Assembly: GCA_023488905.1 (NCBI GenBank)
Contig: JAMDCQ010000015.1
Location: 1-64,000 of the forward strand
Length of the DNA: 64,000 nucleotides
Reading direction: 5' to 3'
Source of the DNA: Candidatus Bathyarchaeota archaeon
Lineage (GTDB): Archaea > Thermoproteota > Bathyarchaeia > Bathyarchaeales > Bathycorpusculaceae
Below the pieces are notes generated by a model that was not told the origin of the DNA, made no database searches, and was given only the letters and a program-made list of their open reading frames with translations. The translations under genes and the position numbers were made by a program. Shown one piece after another: positions 18,631 through 26,827 of the stretch. Numbering within the stretch: position 1 is the stretch's first letter; every line of letters begins with the position of its first letter.

Positions 18631-19494
18631 TTGAACAATTTTATCTACACAGAAAATTTAACTAAAAGCTACGGCAACATCAAAGCAATCGACAATTTAG
18701 ATTTGCAAGTTGAGAGGGGCGAAATTTTCGGTTTCCTTGGACCAAACGGCGCAGGAAAAACCACCACCATCCGCGTTTTGACCACGCTTACTCGCTCTGA
18801 CAGTGGTTTCGCATCCGTAGACGGATTCGACGTGAGAACTGAGCCTGAAAAAGTGAAAAAGGTCATAGGCGTAGTGCAGCAGCATCTAAGTTTAGACCGC
18901 GACCTGTCAATTCGGGAAAACATGGAATTCCACGCCCGAATACACCACCTCGAATCTTCGAAACGCAAAAAACGCATAGCCGAGTTGCTTGAATACGTTG
19001 AACTCACCGAATACGCCGACAAAATGGTGGACGCCCTCTCTGGTGGCATGAAAAAGAAAGCCGCTATCGTCTGCAGCTTGTTGCATGAACCTAAACTGTT
19101 GTTCTTAGATGAGCCAACAGTAGGCTTAGATGCCCAAGCCCGCCGTCGCCTCTGGGACTTCATGCGCCGCTTAAACAACGACGGCACAACAATTTTTCTA
19201 ACAACCCACTACATAGAAGAGGCAGAGGTTCTGTGCAAACGCGTTGGAATCATGCATCACGGACACTTAATTACTGTAGGTAAACCAGCAGAGCTTCGCA
19301 AAAAGCTGGGTGCTGTTGCAGTCGAAACGCTAGTTAACAATAAAGAAACTCGCTGCGAATTCTTCCAAGACCGCGAAACCGCCAACAACTATGTTCAAAA
19401 GTTACCCAACGACTCAGCCACCGTTATCATCCGTGACACAAATCTGGAAGACGTCTTTATTGAGAGAACAGGCGAAAAGGTGGGGGACTCTTGA
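18631..19494 (+). CDS. ABC-2 type transporter ATPase (DrrA/CcmA-like)
   Basis: A 287-residue ATPase of the exporter-like class with Walker A GPNGAGKTT, signature LSGGMKKKA, Walker B LLFLDEPTVGLD and switch His TTHYIEEAE. The C-terminal extension (VETLVNNKETRCEFF to EDVFIERTGEK) is typical of DrrA-type proteins. TTG start with GAGGAG at 18617-18622. It follows CbiZ by 5 bases and overlaps the permease. The substrate is unknown; the operon suggests an intermediate, metal or corrinoid-related compound. Confidence 0.9.
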   Translation: MNNFIYTENLTKSYGNIKAIDNLDLQVERGEIFGFLGPNGAGKTTTIRVLTTLTRSDSGFASVDGFDVRTEPEKVKKVIGVVQQHLSLDRDLSIRENMEFHARIHHLESSKRKKRIAELLEYVELTEYADKMVDALSGGMKKKAAIVCSLLHEPKLLFLDEPTVGLDAQARRRLWDFMRRLNNDGTTIFLTTHYIEEAEVLCKRVGIMHHGHLITVGKPAELRKKLGAVAVETLVNNKETRCEFFQDRETANNYVQKLPNDSATVIIRDTNLEDVFIERTGEKVGDS

Positions 19495-20249
19495 TGGTTA
19501 CCAATTTCTTTAGCGACACATACGCGGTGCTTTGGGTAGACCTTCGTAATATGCGCCGCCACTGGAAATCAACCATAGCGACCAGTCTAGTGTTGCCGCT
19601 TCTGTATTTGGTTGCCTTCGGTTACGGTTTAGGTCAAGGCGTCAACGTTGACGGCGTATCCTACCTTGCTTTTGTCATTCCTGGTATAGTTGCTTTGACG
19701 GCTTTTTCCATTAGTTTCAACGGTGCGGCATCTAAGCTTCAGGTCGACAAATTCTTCTACAAAAGCTTCGACGAACTGTTGATGTCACCTGTAAGTTCCT
19801 ACTCAATCGTGATAGGAAAAGCCCTAATAGGCGTACTCAGAGGTTCGATTAGCGCTCTTGCCATATACGTTGTTGGGTTCGCTCTTGCGGCGCCTACATT
19901 ACTGGCTAATCCGCCGTTCTTCTTGATGCTGTTGCTATCCTGTTTCGTGTTCGCATTGTTCGGTGTGCTCATCGCGTTGGTTATTAATTCGCATCAGAGT
20001 ATGAGTACCTTTAGCACAGTGGTGATGTTGCCTATGACTTTCTTATGCGGTACCTTCTTCTCGCTGAGTCAACTGCCCGACGTAGCCAAAGCGGTTCTTT
20101 ATTTTCTGCCACTAACCCACGTAAGTAACCTATTGCGGACAACGGTTTTAGGGCAACCCTTCCCCTGGCTGTCTTTTGTTGGGCTGATCGTTTTTGGGTT
20201 TGCTTTTTTTGTGGGGTGCATGGTGGCTTTAAAGAGAAGCAGCGTGTAA
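19494..20249 (+). CDS. ABC-2 type transporter permease (DrrB-like)
   Basis: Membrane partner of the ATPase, about 251 residues with six hydrophobic helices and the ABC-2 signature region near FLCGTFFSLSQLPDVAKAVLYFLPLTHVSNLLRT. ATG at 19494 shares its A with the preceding TGA; TTG at 19491 is an alternative. Last gene of the eight-gene run. Confidence 0.9.
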   Translation: MVTNFFSDTYAVLWVDLRNMRRHWKSTIATSLVLPLLYLVAFGYGLGQGVNVDGVSYLAFVIPGIVALTAFSISFNGAASKLQVDKFFYKSFDELLMSPVSSYSIVIGKALIGVLRGSISALAIYVVGFALAAPTLLANPPFFLMLLLSCFVFALFGVLIALVINSHQSMSTFSTVVMLPMTFLCGTFFSLSQLPDVAKAVLYFLPLTHVSNLLRTTVLGQPFPWLSFVGLIVFGFAFFVGCMVALKRSSV

Positions 20250-20335
20250 CACATAATCAAAAGTTGCTCCGAAACATCTGGGTTTTAGACTGCCCGGTGG
20301 CCCATTCGGGCAACAATTCTGATTATGAACGTATT

Positions 20336-20453
20336 CTGTTCTGCTTGTGGATTTGCCCACAACCAGCCAGTAACACAAACCAGACGCAGACACCAAAACA
20401 CAACCGCCAGCAAAGCCCCCACGAAGATGAAGAATAAGGGCCACACCCTCTTC
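20336..20453 (-). repeat. 118-bp repeat, inverted partner of 23617-23734 (copy B)
   Basis: By direct comparison this block is the exact reverse complement of 23617-23734 over 118 bp. It contains the hairpin TTGTGG-GCAAAT-CCACAA (read on the minus strand) and the run GGCGGTTGTGTTTTGG, which tie it to the wider stem-loop family. Flanking sequence diverges sharply at both ends. Confidence 0.9.
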
Positions 20454-20507
20454 AGCTAACACTAGAAAAACAAAAACATCCAAAAACCCAAACATCTAAT
20501 CCACTGC

Positions 20508-20525
20508 TTAAATAAGGGAGGGGAG
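20508..20525 (+). promoter_or_regulatory. Conserved TATA plus GGGAGGGG head element
   Basis: TTAAATAAGGGAGGGGAG is followed by ACTCAGAGAGGTCGCG. Nearly the same block occurs at 62995-63014 (plus) and 44444-44463 (minus). TTAAATA fits an archaeal TATA box. It may start a transcript that crosses the non-coding stretch before the histidine kinase gene, or be the head of a repeat. Otherwise I see no gene between 20250 and 20760. Confidence 0.5.
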
Positions 20526-20760
20526 CTCCACTCAGAGAGGTCGCGCACCATTATGTTGTTTTGCCAGCTTGCACTCAACAAAGTTACCCAGTATCTATGT
20601 CTAAACCTGCAAGTGTTAGCTGCGGTATAAGTTGCATTAAAGAGCGCTTTCTATAGTTATTTAAGATTGACATGCAGTTTTGTTGTACAGTTGAAAAGAA
20701 CTGGGCAGATATTGGAAAGTTACAAATAGTCGAAAACTGCTTGAAGCCCCGAGGACATGC

Positions 20761-22107
20761 ATGTTTAGCGCCTTACGGGGCAATAGGGAAGACGAGGGTT
20801 ACCGCAAGTTCTACCTCGAAAGCGATAAAAATAGAGCTAAGCTTGCAGTGTTATTCTTCATAATTCCCATGATAGGATACATTTTTAACGATTATCAGTT
20901 TTTTGGGTGGTTACCAGCGTTTTTCGGCCTTGTGGCCTTCCGACTTGTTTTAATTGGGTTCCTCTTTCTAAGTGCAGTCGTCTTAGGTCGCGTCCAAAAC
21001 TCCCACACCTACGATATCATAATAACTCTTTCAGTCATCATCATGGCCATCGGAGGAGGCGTCATAAACACGATGCGCCCCAGCGACTTCGTAGTCCAAG
21101 CCCTCATCACAATCATCTCTGTATTTGTGATTTTTCTTATAGTACCCTTCCGTTTCCGCTATCAATGTTTCTTGGCGTTTGTAGCCTCAATCGGCGAAGC
21201 CCTAATTATCCTCTTAGTAACCAAACCCACTGAATCGCCAGTCCTGTTCACCATACTGTTTGGTCTATTCATCTCAAACGTCATTGCGGCAGCAGGCGCC
21301 TATCAACTGCACAGTTACCGAAAAAACACCTACCGCGAATTCGTTAAGAGAAAAGAGATACAGGAAAAACTTGAAGAGCACACCAAGAATTTGGAGGCGC
21401 TTGTTGAGGAACGAACGAAAGAGTTGCGGACCGCCGAACGTTTTGCCGCAATTGGCGAAACTGCTGGTATGGTGGGTCATGACTTGCGCAATCCGTTAAC
21501 AGGAATATCGAACGCTGCCTACTACTTGAAGAAAAAATACAGTGTGCAACTCGACAAAACAGGCAAGGATATGCTTGAAGTAATCGAGAACAATGTTGAA
21601 TACTCCAACAAAATAATCAATGACCTCCTTGACTATGCGGGAAACATAAACATTGACTTGCAAAACTCGACACCCAAATCCCTCATCAAGGCATCGTTGG
21701 CGATGATAGATTTCCCCAAAAATATCGAAGTGCATGATTTAACCGAAGACGGCCCAGAAATGTCTTTAGATGCGGTTAAGATGAAGCGGGTTTTCGTTAA
21801 CATCCTCAAGAACGCTGTTGATGCGATGCCTGAAGGGGGACAATTTATAATAAAAAGCCAAGTTGAGGGGGAAGCCATAAAGTTTTCGTTTATAGACACT
21901 GGAGCGGGCATTTCAGTGGACGAATTGAAGAAAATGTTCCAGCCTCTCTACACGACTAAAGCGAAGGGCATGGGTTTTGGATTGGCGATTTGCCAAAGAA
22001 TCGCCGAGGCACATGGCGGAAAAATCAAGGTTGAAAGCACCGTTGGACAAGGCGCAGTTTTCAAAGTGGAGTTGCCAATAAAGGGAAACAGCAAAAGAGG
22101 CAACTAA
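20761..22107 (+). CDS. Membrane sensor histidine kinase (orphan)
   Basis: A 448-residue kinase. Residues about 28-185 form six or so transmembrane helices with short loops, then a coiled coil (about 190-228). The H box is MVGHDLRNPLTGIS with H240. The ATPase part has N box NILKNAVDAM (347-356), G1 DTGAGI (379-384), an F box MFQPLYTTK and G2 GMGFGLAIC (403-411). The integral membrane input domain suggests sensing inside or at the membrane. No response regulator is adjacent. It lies inside the block bounded by the 118-bp inverted repeats. Confidence 0.93.
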   Translation: MFSALRGNREDEGYRKFYLESDKNRAKLAVLFFIIPMIGYIFNDYQFFGWLPAFFGLVAFRLVLIGFLFLSAVVLGRVQNSHTYDIIITLSVIIMAIGGGVINTMRPSDFVVQALITIISVFVIFLIVPFRFRYQCFLAFVASIGEALIILLVTKPTESPVLFTILFGLFISNVIAAAGAYQLHSYRKNTYREFVKRKEIQEKLEEHTKNLEALVEERTKELRTAERFAAIGETAGMVGHDLRNPLTGISNAAYYLKKKYSVQLDKTGKDMLEVIENNVEYSNKIINDLLDYAGNINIDLQNSTPKSLIKASLAMIDFPKNIEVHDLTEDGPEMSLDAVKMKRVFVNILKNAVDAMPEGGQFIIKSQVEGEAIKFSFIDTGAGISVDELKKMFQPLYTTKAKGMGFGLAICQRIAEAHGGKIKVESTVGQGAVFKVELPIKGNSKRGN

Positions 22108-22126
22108 ATAGAAAAAGTTCTTGGGC

Positions 22127-22414
22127 CTATTGCTTGTTGGTCATTTCGTTGATTTGTTCTTCCATCGCGTGACCTCGGCAGTAAACAACCGCTTTCTGTA
22201 TGCCCTCAACTTTGTTGGCGGCATCGCGGATGTCCGCGGCGAGTTTAAACGCGATTGGACAGAAGGGGCTTGTTGGGACGAATTCCACGGTGACGGTGCC
22301 CGGTGAGGTTTCTTTTACGCTTTGAATCATCTGCATCTCCTCAAAAGTTTGACCCGTTTCTGGATCCACTACTTTGCCTACTTCTACGCGAACCTTGTCT
22401 TCCAATTCAGTCAT
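22127..22414 (-). CDS. DUF59/MIP18-family protein (Fe-S assembly related)
   Basis: A 95-residue protein of the MIP18/SufT-like family, often implicated in iron-sulfur cluster maturation. Seen: the family core EVGKVVDPETGQ, PTSPFCPIAFKLAADIRDA with a conserved Cys, and a C-terminal part with HAMEEQINEM. A longer frame begins at 22456, but a TATA element lies at about 22459-22466 on this strand, which would put that ATG ahead of the transcript start. ATG at 22414 with GAGG eight bases upstream is therefore preferred. It is divergent from the HIT gene. Confidence 0.82.
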   Translation of the reverse strand: MTELEDKVRVEVGKVVDPETGQTFEEMQMIQSVKETSPGTVTVEFVPTSPFCPIAFKLAADIRDAANKVEGIQKAVVYCRGHAMEEQINEMTNKQ

Positions 22415-22464
22415 AAAATCTGCCTCTGTTTTGGTAAAAAGAATATGAACTGCCATAACATATA

Positions 22465-22499
22465 AACTGATTGATTAACTCCAAGAGGGTAAATCAGTT
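22465..22499. promoter_or_regulatory. Divergent promoter region with 8-bp inverted repeat
   Basis: Arms AACTGATT (22465-22472) and AATCAGTT (22492-22499) flank a 19-bp spacer between the divergent DUF59 and HIT genes. CATATAAAC next to the left arm can serve as a TATA element for both directions. The arms could be an operator or a leader hairpin. Confidence 0.35.
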
Positions 22500-22501
22500 A
22501 A

Positions 22502-22930
22502 GTGGTGAATCGTGTGGGCTTTGATGAAAATTGTATCTTCTGTAAAATCGTGGCTAAGCAGGCGCCTTCAAGCATACTCTACGAGGACGAAGTGGTTATG
22601 GCGTTTCTAGATATCCGCCCGCTAAACATGGGACACAGCCTTGTTATCCCCAAAGCTCACTACGTTGACATCTTTGATACTCCTGAGTGGGAACTCTCCG
22701 AAATCCATAAGGTCTCCAAGAAACTTGCGGCTACAATAAAGAAAGCAACCAACGCTGACGGCATAAGCATCATACAGCAGAACGGAGCAGCCGCGGGGCA
22801 AGACATCTTTCATCTGCATGTGCATGTGGTTCCAAGATTTACAGGGCAGACGTTACCGCGTTTTAGCGAACTCAAAGAGGTACCGCGTTCAGCGCTCGAT
22901 GAGATGGCGCAAAAAATCAGGCAGTGCTAA
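22502..22930 (+). CDS. HIT-family nucleotide hydrolase/transferase
   Basis: A 142-residue HIT protein with N-terminal CIFCKIV (zinc-type Cys pair), the nucleotide-binding segment and the catalytic triad motif HLHVHVVPRF. Such proteins hydrolyse AMP-linked or dinucleotide substrates; the specific substrate is not evident. GTG at 22502 is used here, but GTG at 22514 (before GFDENCIFC) is also possible. Confidence 0.92.
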   Translation: MVNRVGFDENCIFCKIVAKQAPSSILYEDEVVMAFLDIRPLNMGHSLVIPKAHYVDIFDTPEWELSEIHKVSKKLAATIKKATNADGISIIQQNGAAAGQDIFHLHVHVVPRFTGQTLPRFSELKEVPRSALDEMAQKIRQC

Positions 22931-22971
22931 AAAAGTAAAAAATTGAGAAAAAAGGAAATAATTGTTTCTTC

Positions 22972-23409
22972 TTAGTGCTGTTGCATCATTTCCATCTTGG
23001 GCATAAGCACTTTGTCGATTGCGTGGCACACGCCGTTGTCCACCATTATGTCGAGGTTTATGATGTTGGCGTCGTTAACTTTTATTGAGTTGTGCAGGCG
23101 CCATTTTGCCGCGTCGATTTTTAGGTCTTCGCCTTCGACGGTGGTCATTCTTTTTTGTTTAGCAACCTCTGCTGACGTGTATTTTCCTGAGACGACGTGG
23201 TAAGTTAAGATTGTTTTTAGCTTGGGGATGTCATTTAGGAGTGCGTCGATTGTTCCTTGGGGCAGTTTAGCGAATGCCGCGTCGTTGGGCGCAAAGACCG
23301 TGAAGGGGCCGGGGCTTTTGAGTGTATCCACTAATCCTGCGGCTTTAACTGCGGTTACCAGAGTGTTGAACATGCCTGCGGACATTGCAGCGTCAACAAT
23401 ATCTGCCAT
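22972..23409 (-). CDS. Fasciclin (FAS1) domain protein
   Basis: A single FAS1 domain of 145 residues with GPFTVFAPNDAAFAKLP, LTYHVVSGKYTSAEV, the KVNDANII core and a C-terminal HAIDKVLMP. There is no signal peptide or membrane helix, which is common for archaeal and bacterial single-domain fasciclins. FAS1 domains mediate adhesion or matrix interactions; a cytoplasmic role cannot be excluded. The start has a strong ribosome site GGAGGTGA eight bases upstream. Confidence 0.92.
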   Translation of the reverse strand: MADIVDAAMSAGMFNTLVTAVKAAGLVDTLKSPGPFTVFAPNDAAFAKLPQGTIDALLNDIPKLKTILTYHVVSGKYTSAEVAKQKRMTTVEGEDLKIDAAKWRLHNSIKVNDANIINLDIMVDNGVCHAIDKVLMPKMEMMQQH

Positions 23410-23446
23410 AAAAAATTCACCTCCAATACGATTTTAGACTAAAAAA

Positions 23447-23471
23447 CTACAGAATATTATACTCGCTGTAG
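23447..23471 (-). promoter_or_regulatory. TATA box of the fasciclin gene framed by an inverted repeat
   Basis: CTACAG (23447-23452) and CTGTAG (23466-23471) flank the TATA-like AATATTATA. The ATG is about 40 bases downstream on the minus strand. A protein bound to both arms would block the TATA region. Confidence 0.4.
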
Positions 23472-23616
23472 AGGTATAAACATTGCTTACGGAAACAGGC
23501 AACCGAAAAAACGGTAAAGTACAGTGGCAGATAAATGTTCATTCTAAAATAGCATTAGAACGCACGGGTATTGTTGTTCAGTAAATCGGTTTATTTTTGT
23601 TTTTTTGTATTAAGAA

Positions 23617-23734
23617 GAAGAGGGTGTGGCCCTTATTCTTCATCTTCGTGGGGGCTTTGCTGGCGGTTGTGTTTTGGTGTCTGCGTCTGGTTTGTGTTAC
23701 TGGCTGGTTGTGGGCAAATCCACAAGCAGAACAG
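23617..23734 (+). repeat. 118-bp repeat, inverted partner of 20336-20453 (copy C)
   Basis: Exact inverted copy of 20336-20453, with the hairpin TTGTGG-GCAAAT-CCACAA at its right end. Short frames across it look like small membrane proteins, but they are Cys/Trp-rich and unlike other genes here. I read this stretch (23472-23833) as non-coding. Confidence 0.9.
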
Positions 23735-23833
23735 CAAAACTTTGATCTACTGTTAAAGCAACAGATTGAAACTCCCCCTCGACTACACTAAACCTATTAA
23801 TCCCATCCTTAAACGTAGTTTACTGGTGTTCTG

Positions 23834-24979
23834 TTGCAGTATCGTCGTTTTGGCAAAACTGGCTGGGGAGCTTCCGTGCTCGGATTCGGAACCATGCGCC
23901 TCCCCATCAACGGCAACAACCAGGCAGAAATAAACGAGCCCGAAGCAATTCGCCTAATCCGATACGCTATCGACCAAGGAGTGAACTACATCGACACCGC
24001 TTTCCCCTACCACGAGGGCAACAGCGAAGCCGTCGTAGGCAAAGCCTTAGCAGGCACATACCGACAAAAAGTTAAGATAGCCACCAAAATGCCCATCTTC
24101 TCAATCCAAACCAAAAACGACCTAGATAGAATCTTTGAATTGCAGTTTAAACGGCTAAAAACAGGTCACATTGATCTCTACCTACTGCACGCATTAATGA
24201 AGCAGACTTGGAGTAAAGTAGAAGAATTAGCGGTGCTCGATTGGGCTGAGCGCCAAATCAAGAAGGGCAAAATCGGCCAAATAGGCTTCAGTTTCCACGA
24301 TGAACTCGACGTTTTCAGGGAGATAGTTGATGCATATGACTGGGCGTTTTGCCAAATCCAGTACAACTACCTCGATGAGCACTACCAAGCGGGGGTTGAG
24401 GGCTTAAGGTACGCTGCAGCCAGAGGTTTAGCCGTCGTAGTTATGGAGCCACTCGCGGGAGGTCTGCTTGCAGTACCGCCTCCACCGAACATCCAGCGCG
24501 AGTTGGACAAATCTGGCGTTAAGCGCACACCAGCTGATTGGGGTTTGCAATGGGTTTGGAGTCATCCTGAAGTAGTCACAGCCTTGAGCGGCATGAATTC
24601 GATGACTCAACTGCAAGATAACTTGGAGAGCGCAAACAATTCAGCAGTAAACTCGCTTACCCAAAAAGAAATCCAAGCATTAGCCAAGTCGCGTGAACTC
24701 TTCCAACAGTTCGGCTACATCGGATGTAGTAAATGCCGCTACTGTAGCAAATGCCCCCAACACATAGACATACCCCAAACCTTGACGTTTCTAAATGAAT
24801 TTGCAACAAAACGCCGAGACTTAAGCGCGCAAGCACAGATTAAGCGTGAATACACGGCTGTTGTGCCAACTGAGCGAAGAGCGAACAATTGTATTCGTTG
24901 CGGTCAATGTGAAAGCATCTGCCCACAACATCTTCCCGTACGCAGATTGCTCTCTGAAACCGCCGCCTGTTTGCAGTAA
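23834..24979 (+). CDS. Aldo/keto reductase with C-terminal 2[4Fe-4S] ferredoxin domain
   Basis: Residues 1-285 form the AKR barrel with the catalytic set D54, Y59, K85 and H119 visible in YIDTAFPYHEG, TKMP and LLHAL. The C-terminal part has CSKCRYCSKCPQHIDIP and CIRCGQCESICPQHLPV, giving eight Cys for two [4Fe-4S] clusters. Such fusions are thought to couple carbonyl reduction or oxidation to a ferredoxin-type electron path. The start is TTG. It stands alone; about 225 bases after it hold no recognisable gene. Confidence 0.93.
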   Translation: MQYRRFGKTGWGASVLGFGTMRLPINGNNQAEINEPEAIRLIRYAIDQGVNYIDTAFPYHEGNSEAVVGKALAGTYRQKVKIATKMPIFSIQTKNDLDRIFELQFKRLKTGHIDLYLLHALMKQTWSKVEELAVLDWAERQIKKGKIGQIGFSFHDELDVFREIVDAYDWAFCQIQYNYLDEHYQAGVEGLRYAAARGLAVVVMEPLAGGLLAVPPPPNIQRELDKSGVKRTPADWGLQWVWSHPEVVTALSGMNSMTQLQDNLESANNSAVNSLTQKEIQALAKSRELFQQFGYIGCSKCRYCSKCPQHIDIPQTLTFLNEFATKRRDLSAQAQIKREYTAVVPTERRANNCIRCGQCESICPQHLPVRRLLSETAACLQ

Positions 24980-25205
24980 GAGGGATTTTGTGGGTGCCAT
25001 GCATGTGTAGCTAGTGCTTATTATCTGGAATATTGTTCGTTTATTGTGAGGCTGCTTTGTTCAATACGATTGATTCAACAAAAAACCAAGCGTCTTAAAG
25101 CTTGTATACACCTTCATCTAAGGTGGTTCTTAACAGGTTCTTTGAATAAAAAAGTTAGCGCAGTCGGAATGAACATAGTGGCTTCTCCCCTTGAGGAGAA
25201 CATTG

Positions 25206-25958
25206 ATGATCGTTTTTGTTCATCAACCCGAATACATGCCATGGCTTGGCTTCTTTGATAAACTCTCGAGATGTGACACCTATGTTATCTACGATGATGC
25301 CCAGTACCAGCACGGAGGATTTCACAATCGAAATCGTATCCGAACACTGCATGGCTGGGAATGGCTCACTGTCCCCATCACACACGGGCACCCTCAAGTC
25401 ATTAAAGATGTAAAAATCGCCAACCATCAATGGAGAAACAGACAAATTGACAAGATAACACTGTGCTACGATAGAACTCCCTACTTCAAAGAATATTTAC
25501 CAATCCTAAAAGAGGCAATCAACTATAACCATGAACTTCTCATAGACTTAAACCTGCACATCATAAAAGCCATTACCAAACTGCTGGGTATTGAAGTGCA
25601 GATGCTGCGCTCCTCAGAATTCCCCCACGATGGCAAAGAAAAAAATGAAAAACTCGTCTCAATGTGCAAATTCTTAGGCGCTGACACCTACCTATGCGGC
25701 TCAGGCGGGAAAGCATACGTCAACGAAGCGCTCTTTGCAGAAGCAAAAATCAAAGTACAATACCACAAATATGAACACCCAACTTACCGGCAAAGATTCG
25801 AAGATTTCCAACCCTACATGTCGATTATTGATTTGCTGTTCAACGAAGGATCACACGCAAAAGAGATTCTCCTCAAGGGCGGCTCAATCGAAACGAGACG
25901 CCTAGATTTGAGACCGCTAATCGTTGAGCATCAAAACGTTTTGGCGCAGGCAGCTTAG
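25206..25958 (+). CDS. WbqC-like family protein
   Basis: About 250 residues. It opens with MIVFVHQPEYMPWLGFFDKL and has YDDAQYQHGGFHNRNRI, both typical of WbqC-like proteins, which are found in glycan or O-antigen loci and whose biochemical role is poorly defined. ATG at 25206 is preferred over an upstream TTG because GAGGAG (25193-25198) lies seven bases before it. It is convergent with DUF424, overlapping by four bases. Confidence 0.87.
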   Translation: MIVFVHQPEYMPWLGFFDKLSRCDTYVIYDDAQYQHGGFHNRNRIRTLHGWEWLTVPITHGHPQVIKDVKIANHQWRNRQIDKITLCYDRTPYFKEYLPILKEAINYNHELLIDLNLHIIKAITKLLGIEVQMLRSSEFPHDGKEKNEKLVSMCKFLGADTYLCGSGGKAYVNEALFAEAKIKVQYHKYEHPTYRQRFEDFQPYMSIIDLLFNEGSHAKEILLKGGSIETRRLDLRPLIVEHQNVLAQAA

Positions 25959-26266
25959 AGCTTCATGATTTGAGCGTGAGGTACGCCCTCAATTTTTAGT
26001 ACCGCCTCAGGGTGAACGTAGCCTTGGGCGATGGCTCTCTCAACACAGTTTTTGCCCACTAAATTCACGATGGTTGAGTTATTAATCAAGCCAACAGCCT
26101 CGTCTATGGTTGCTTTACGACCATTGTAGAACTCTTCTTTGACGCGGAAAACGATTTTTCCTTCTCTTAGCGTTTTGCCCAGCAAATCGCAGTCACAAAC
26201 CGCGAGGACAACGTTTTTGCCAACTTTTCGTACGTTGAGGTAGACGTCCATTTCGTTTTCGCTCAA
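25955..26266 (-). CDS. DUF424 family protein
   Basis: A 103-residue archaeal protein with the DUF424 layout: DVYLNVRKVGKNVVLAVCDCDLLGKTLREG and later NLVGKNCVERAIAQGYVHPEAVLKI. It overlaps the start of aIF2-beta by four bases and is translated after it. This pairing suggests a translation-related role, but the biochemistry is unknown. Confidence 0.85.
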   Translation of the reverse strand: MSENEMDVYLNVRKVGKNVVLAVCDCDLLGKTLREGKIVFRVKEEFYNGRKATIDEAVGLINNSTIVNLVGKNCVERAIAQGYVHPEAVLKIEGVPHAQIMKL

Positions 26267-26673
26267 AGCTGTTTAATGGAAGATTTTGCGCCGCAAGCGT
26301 TACAGACCAAGAAGGATAAGCGTTTTTCTTTTGAGATTTTTGTGTCTGGCCGCTTGCATACGGGGCAAACAACGTAGGCTTCTAGGTATCTTTGAAGAAG
26401 CCGTTCGAAGCTGTCTGCTCGGAATTTGCCTTGGAATATTGCGCGTGAATCGTGGAAGGTGGCGGCGGTAGCCATCTCGCGGGTTAGGAATTTGAGGACA
26501 TGCTGGGGGTCGCGGTCGAAGGCATCGGCGATCTCTTTAAAGTTCGCGATGGTTGTACGCATGCCCGCGGTCTGGATTTGGATTCGGGGTAGTTCTAAGC
26601 GTTCCTTTTTTGCTTGAACTTCAGGCATATGCTCGCACGCACGTTTTAGCAGGTCATCGTAGTTGAAGGTCAT
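26263..26673 (-). CDS. Translation initiation factor aIF2 subunit beta
   Basis: The beta subunit of the archaeal initiator-tRNA-carrying factor. At 136 residues it matches the family. The core has DPQHVLKFLTREMAT and a C-terminal zinc ribbon with CPVCKRPDT and CNACGAKS. Minus-strand TATA (AATTTAAATATATG, about 26704-26717) is upstream of the ATG. It is followed by DUF424. Confidence 0.95.
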   Translation of the reverse strand: MTFNYDDLLKRACEHMPEVQAKKERLELPRIQIQTAGMRTTIANFKEIADAFDRDPQHVLKFLTREMATAATFHDSRAIFQGKFRADSFERLLQRYLEAYVVCPVCKRPDTKISKEKRLSFLVCNACGAKSSIKQL

Positions 26674-26784
26674 GTTTCCACTTCACCCAATGAAGGGTAG
26701 CCGCATATATTTAAATTATAACAAGTCAAACGTAACAACAACGTTTTTTATGGAGCCTTCAGAGGTAAGTAATATAAATTCGAA

Positions 26785-26803
26785 TGTTACATCGTAGGTA
26801 ACA
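26785..26803. promoter_or_regulatory. Inverted repeat near the start of the coiled-coil gene transcript
   Basis: TGTTAC and GTAACA are separated by 7 bases. They sit just downstream of a plus-strand TATA element (TAATATAAATT, 26769-26779) and about 25 bases before the TTG start of the coiled-coil gene. Could be an operator; weak evidence. Confidence 0.3.
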
Positions 26804-26827
26804 AGTCCCAATTCAGAAGGCTAACTC

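Noticed and set aside
23571..23791. Small membrane or lipoprotein-like ORFs in repeat copy C (LLAGCG resembles a lipobox)
   Set aside because: They lie within the 118-bp inverted repeat, are Cys/Trp-rich, and the repeat's constraint follows hairpin pairing rather than a reading frame.
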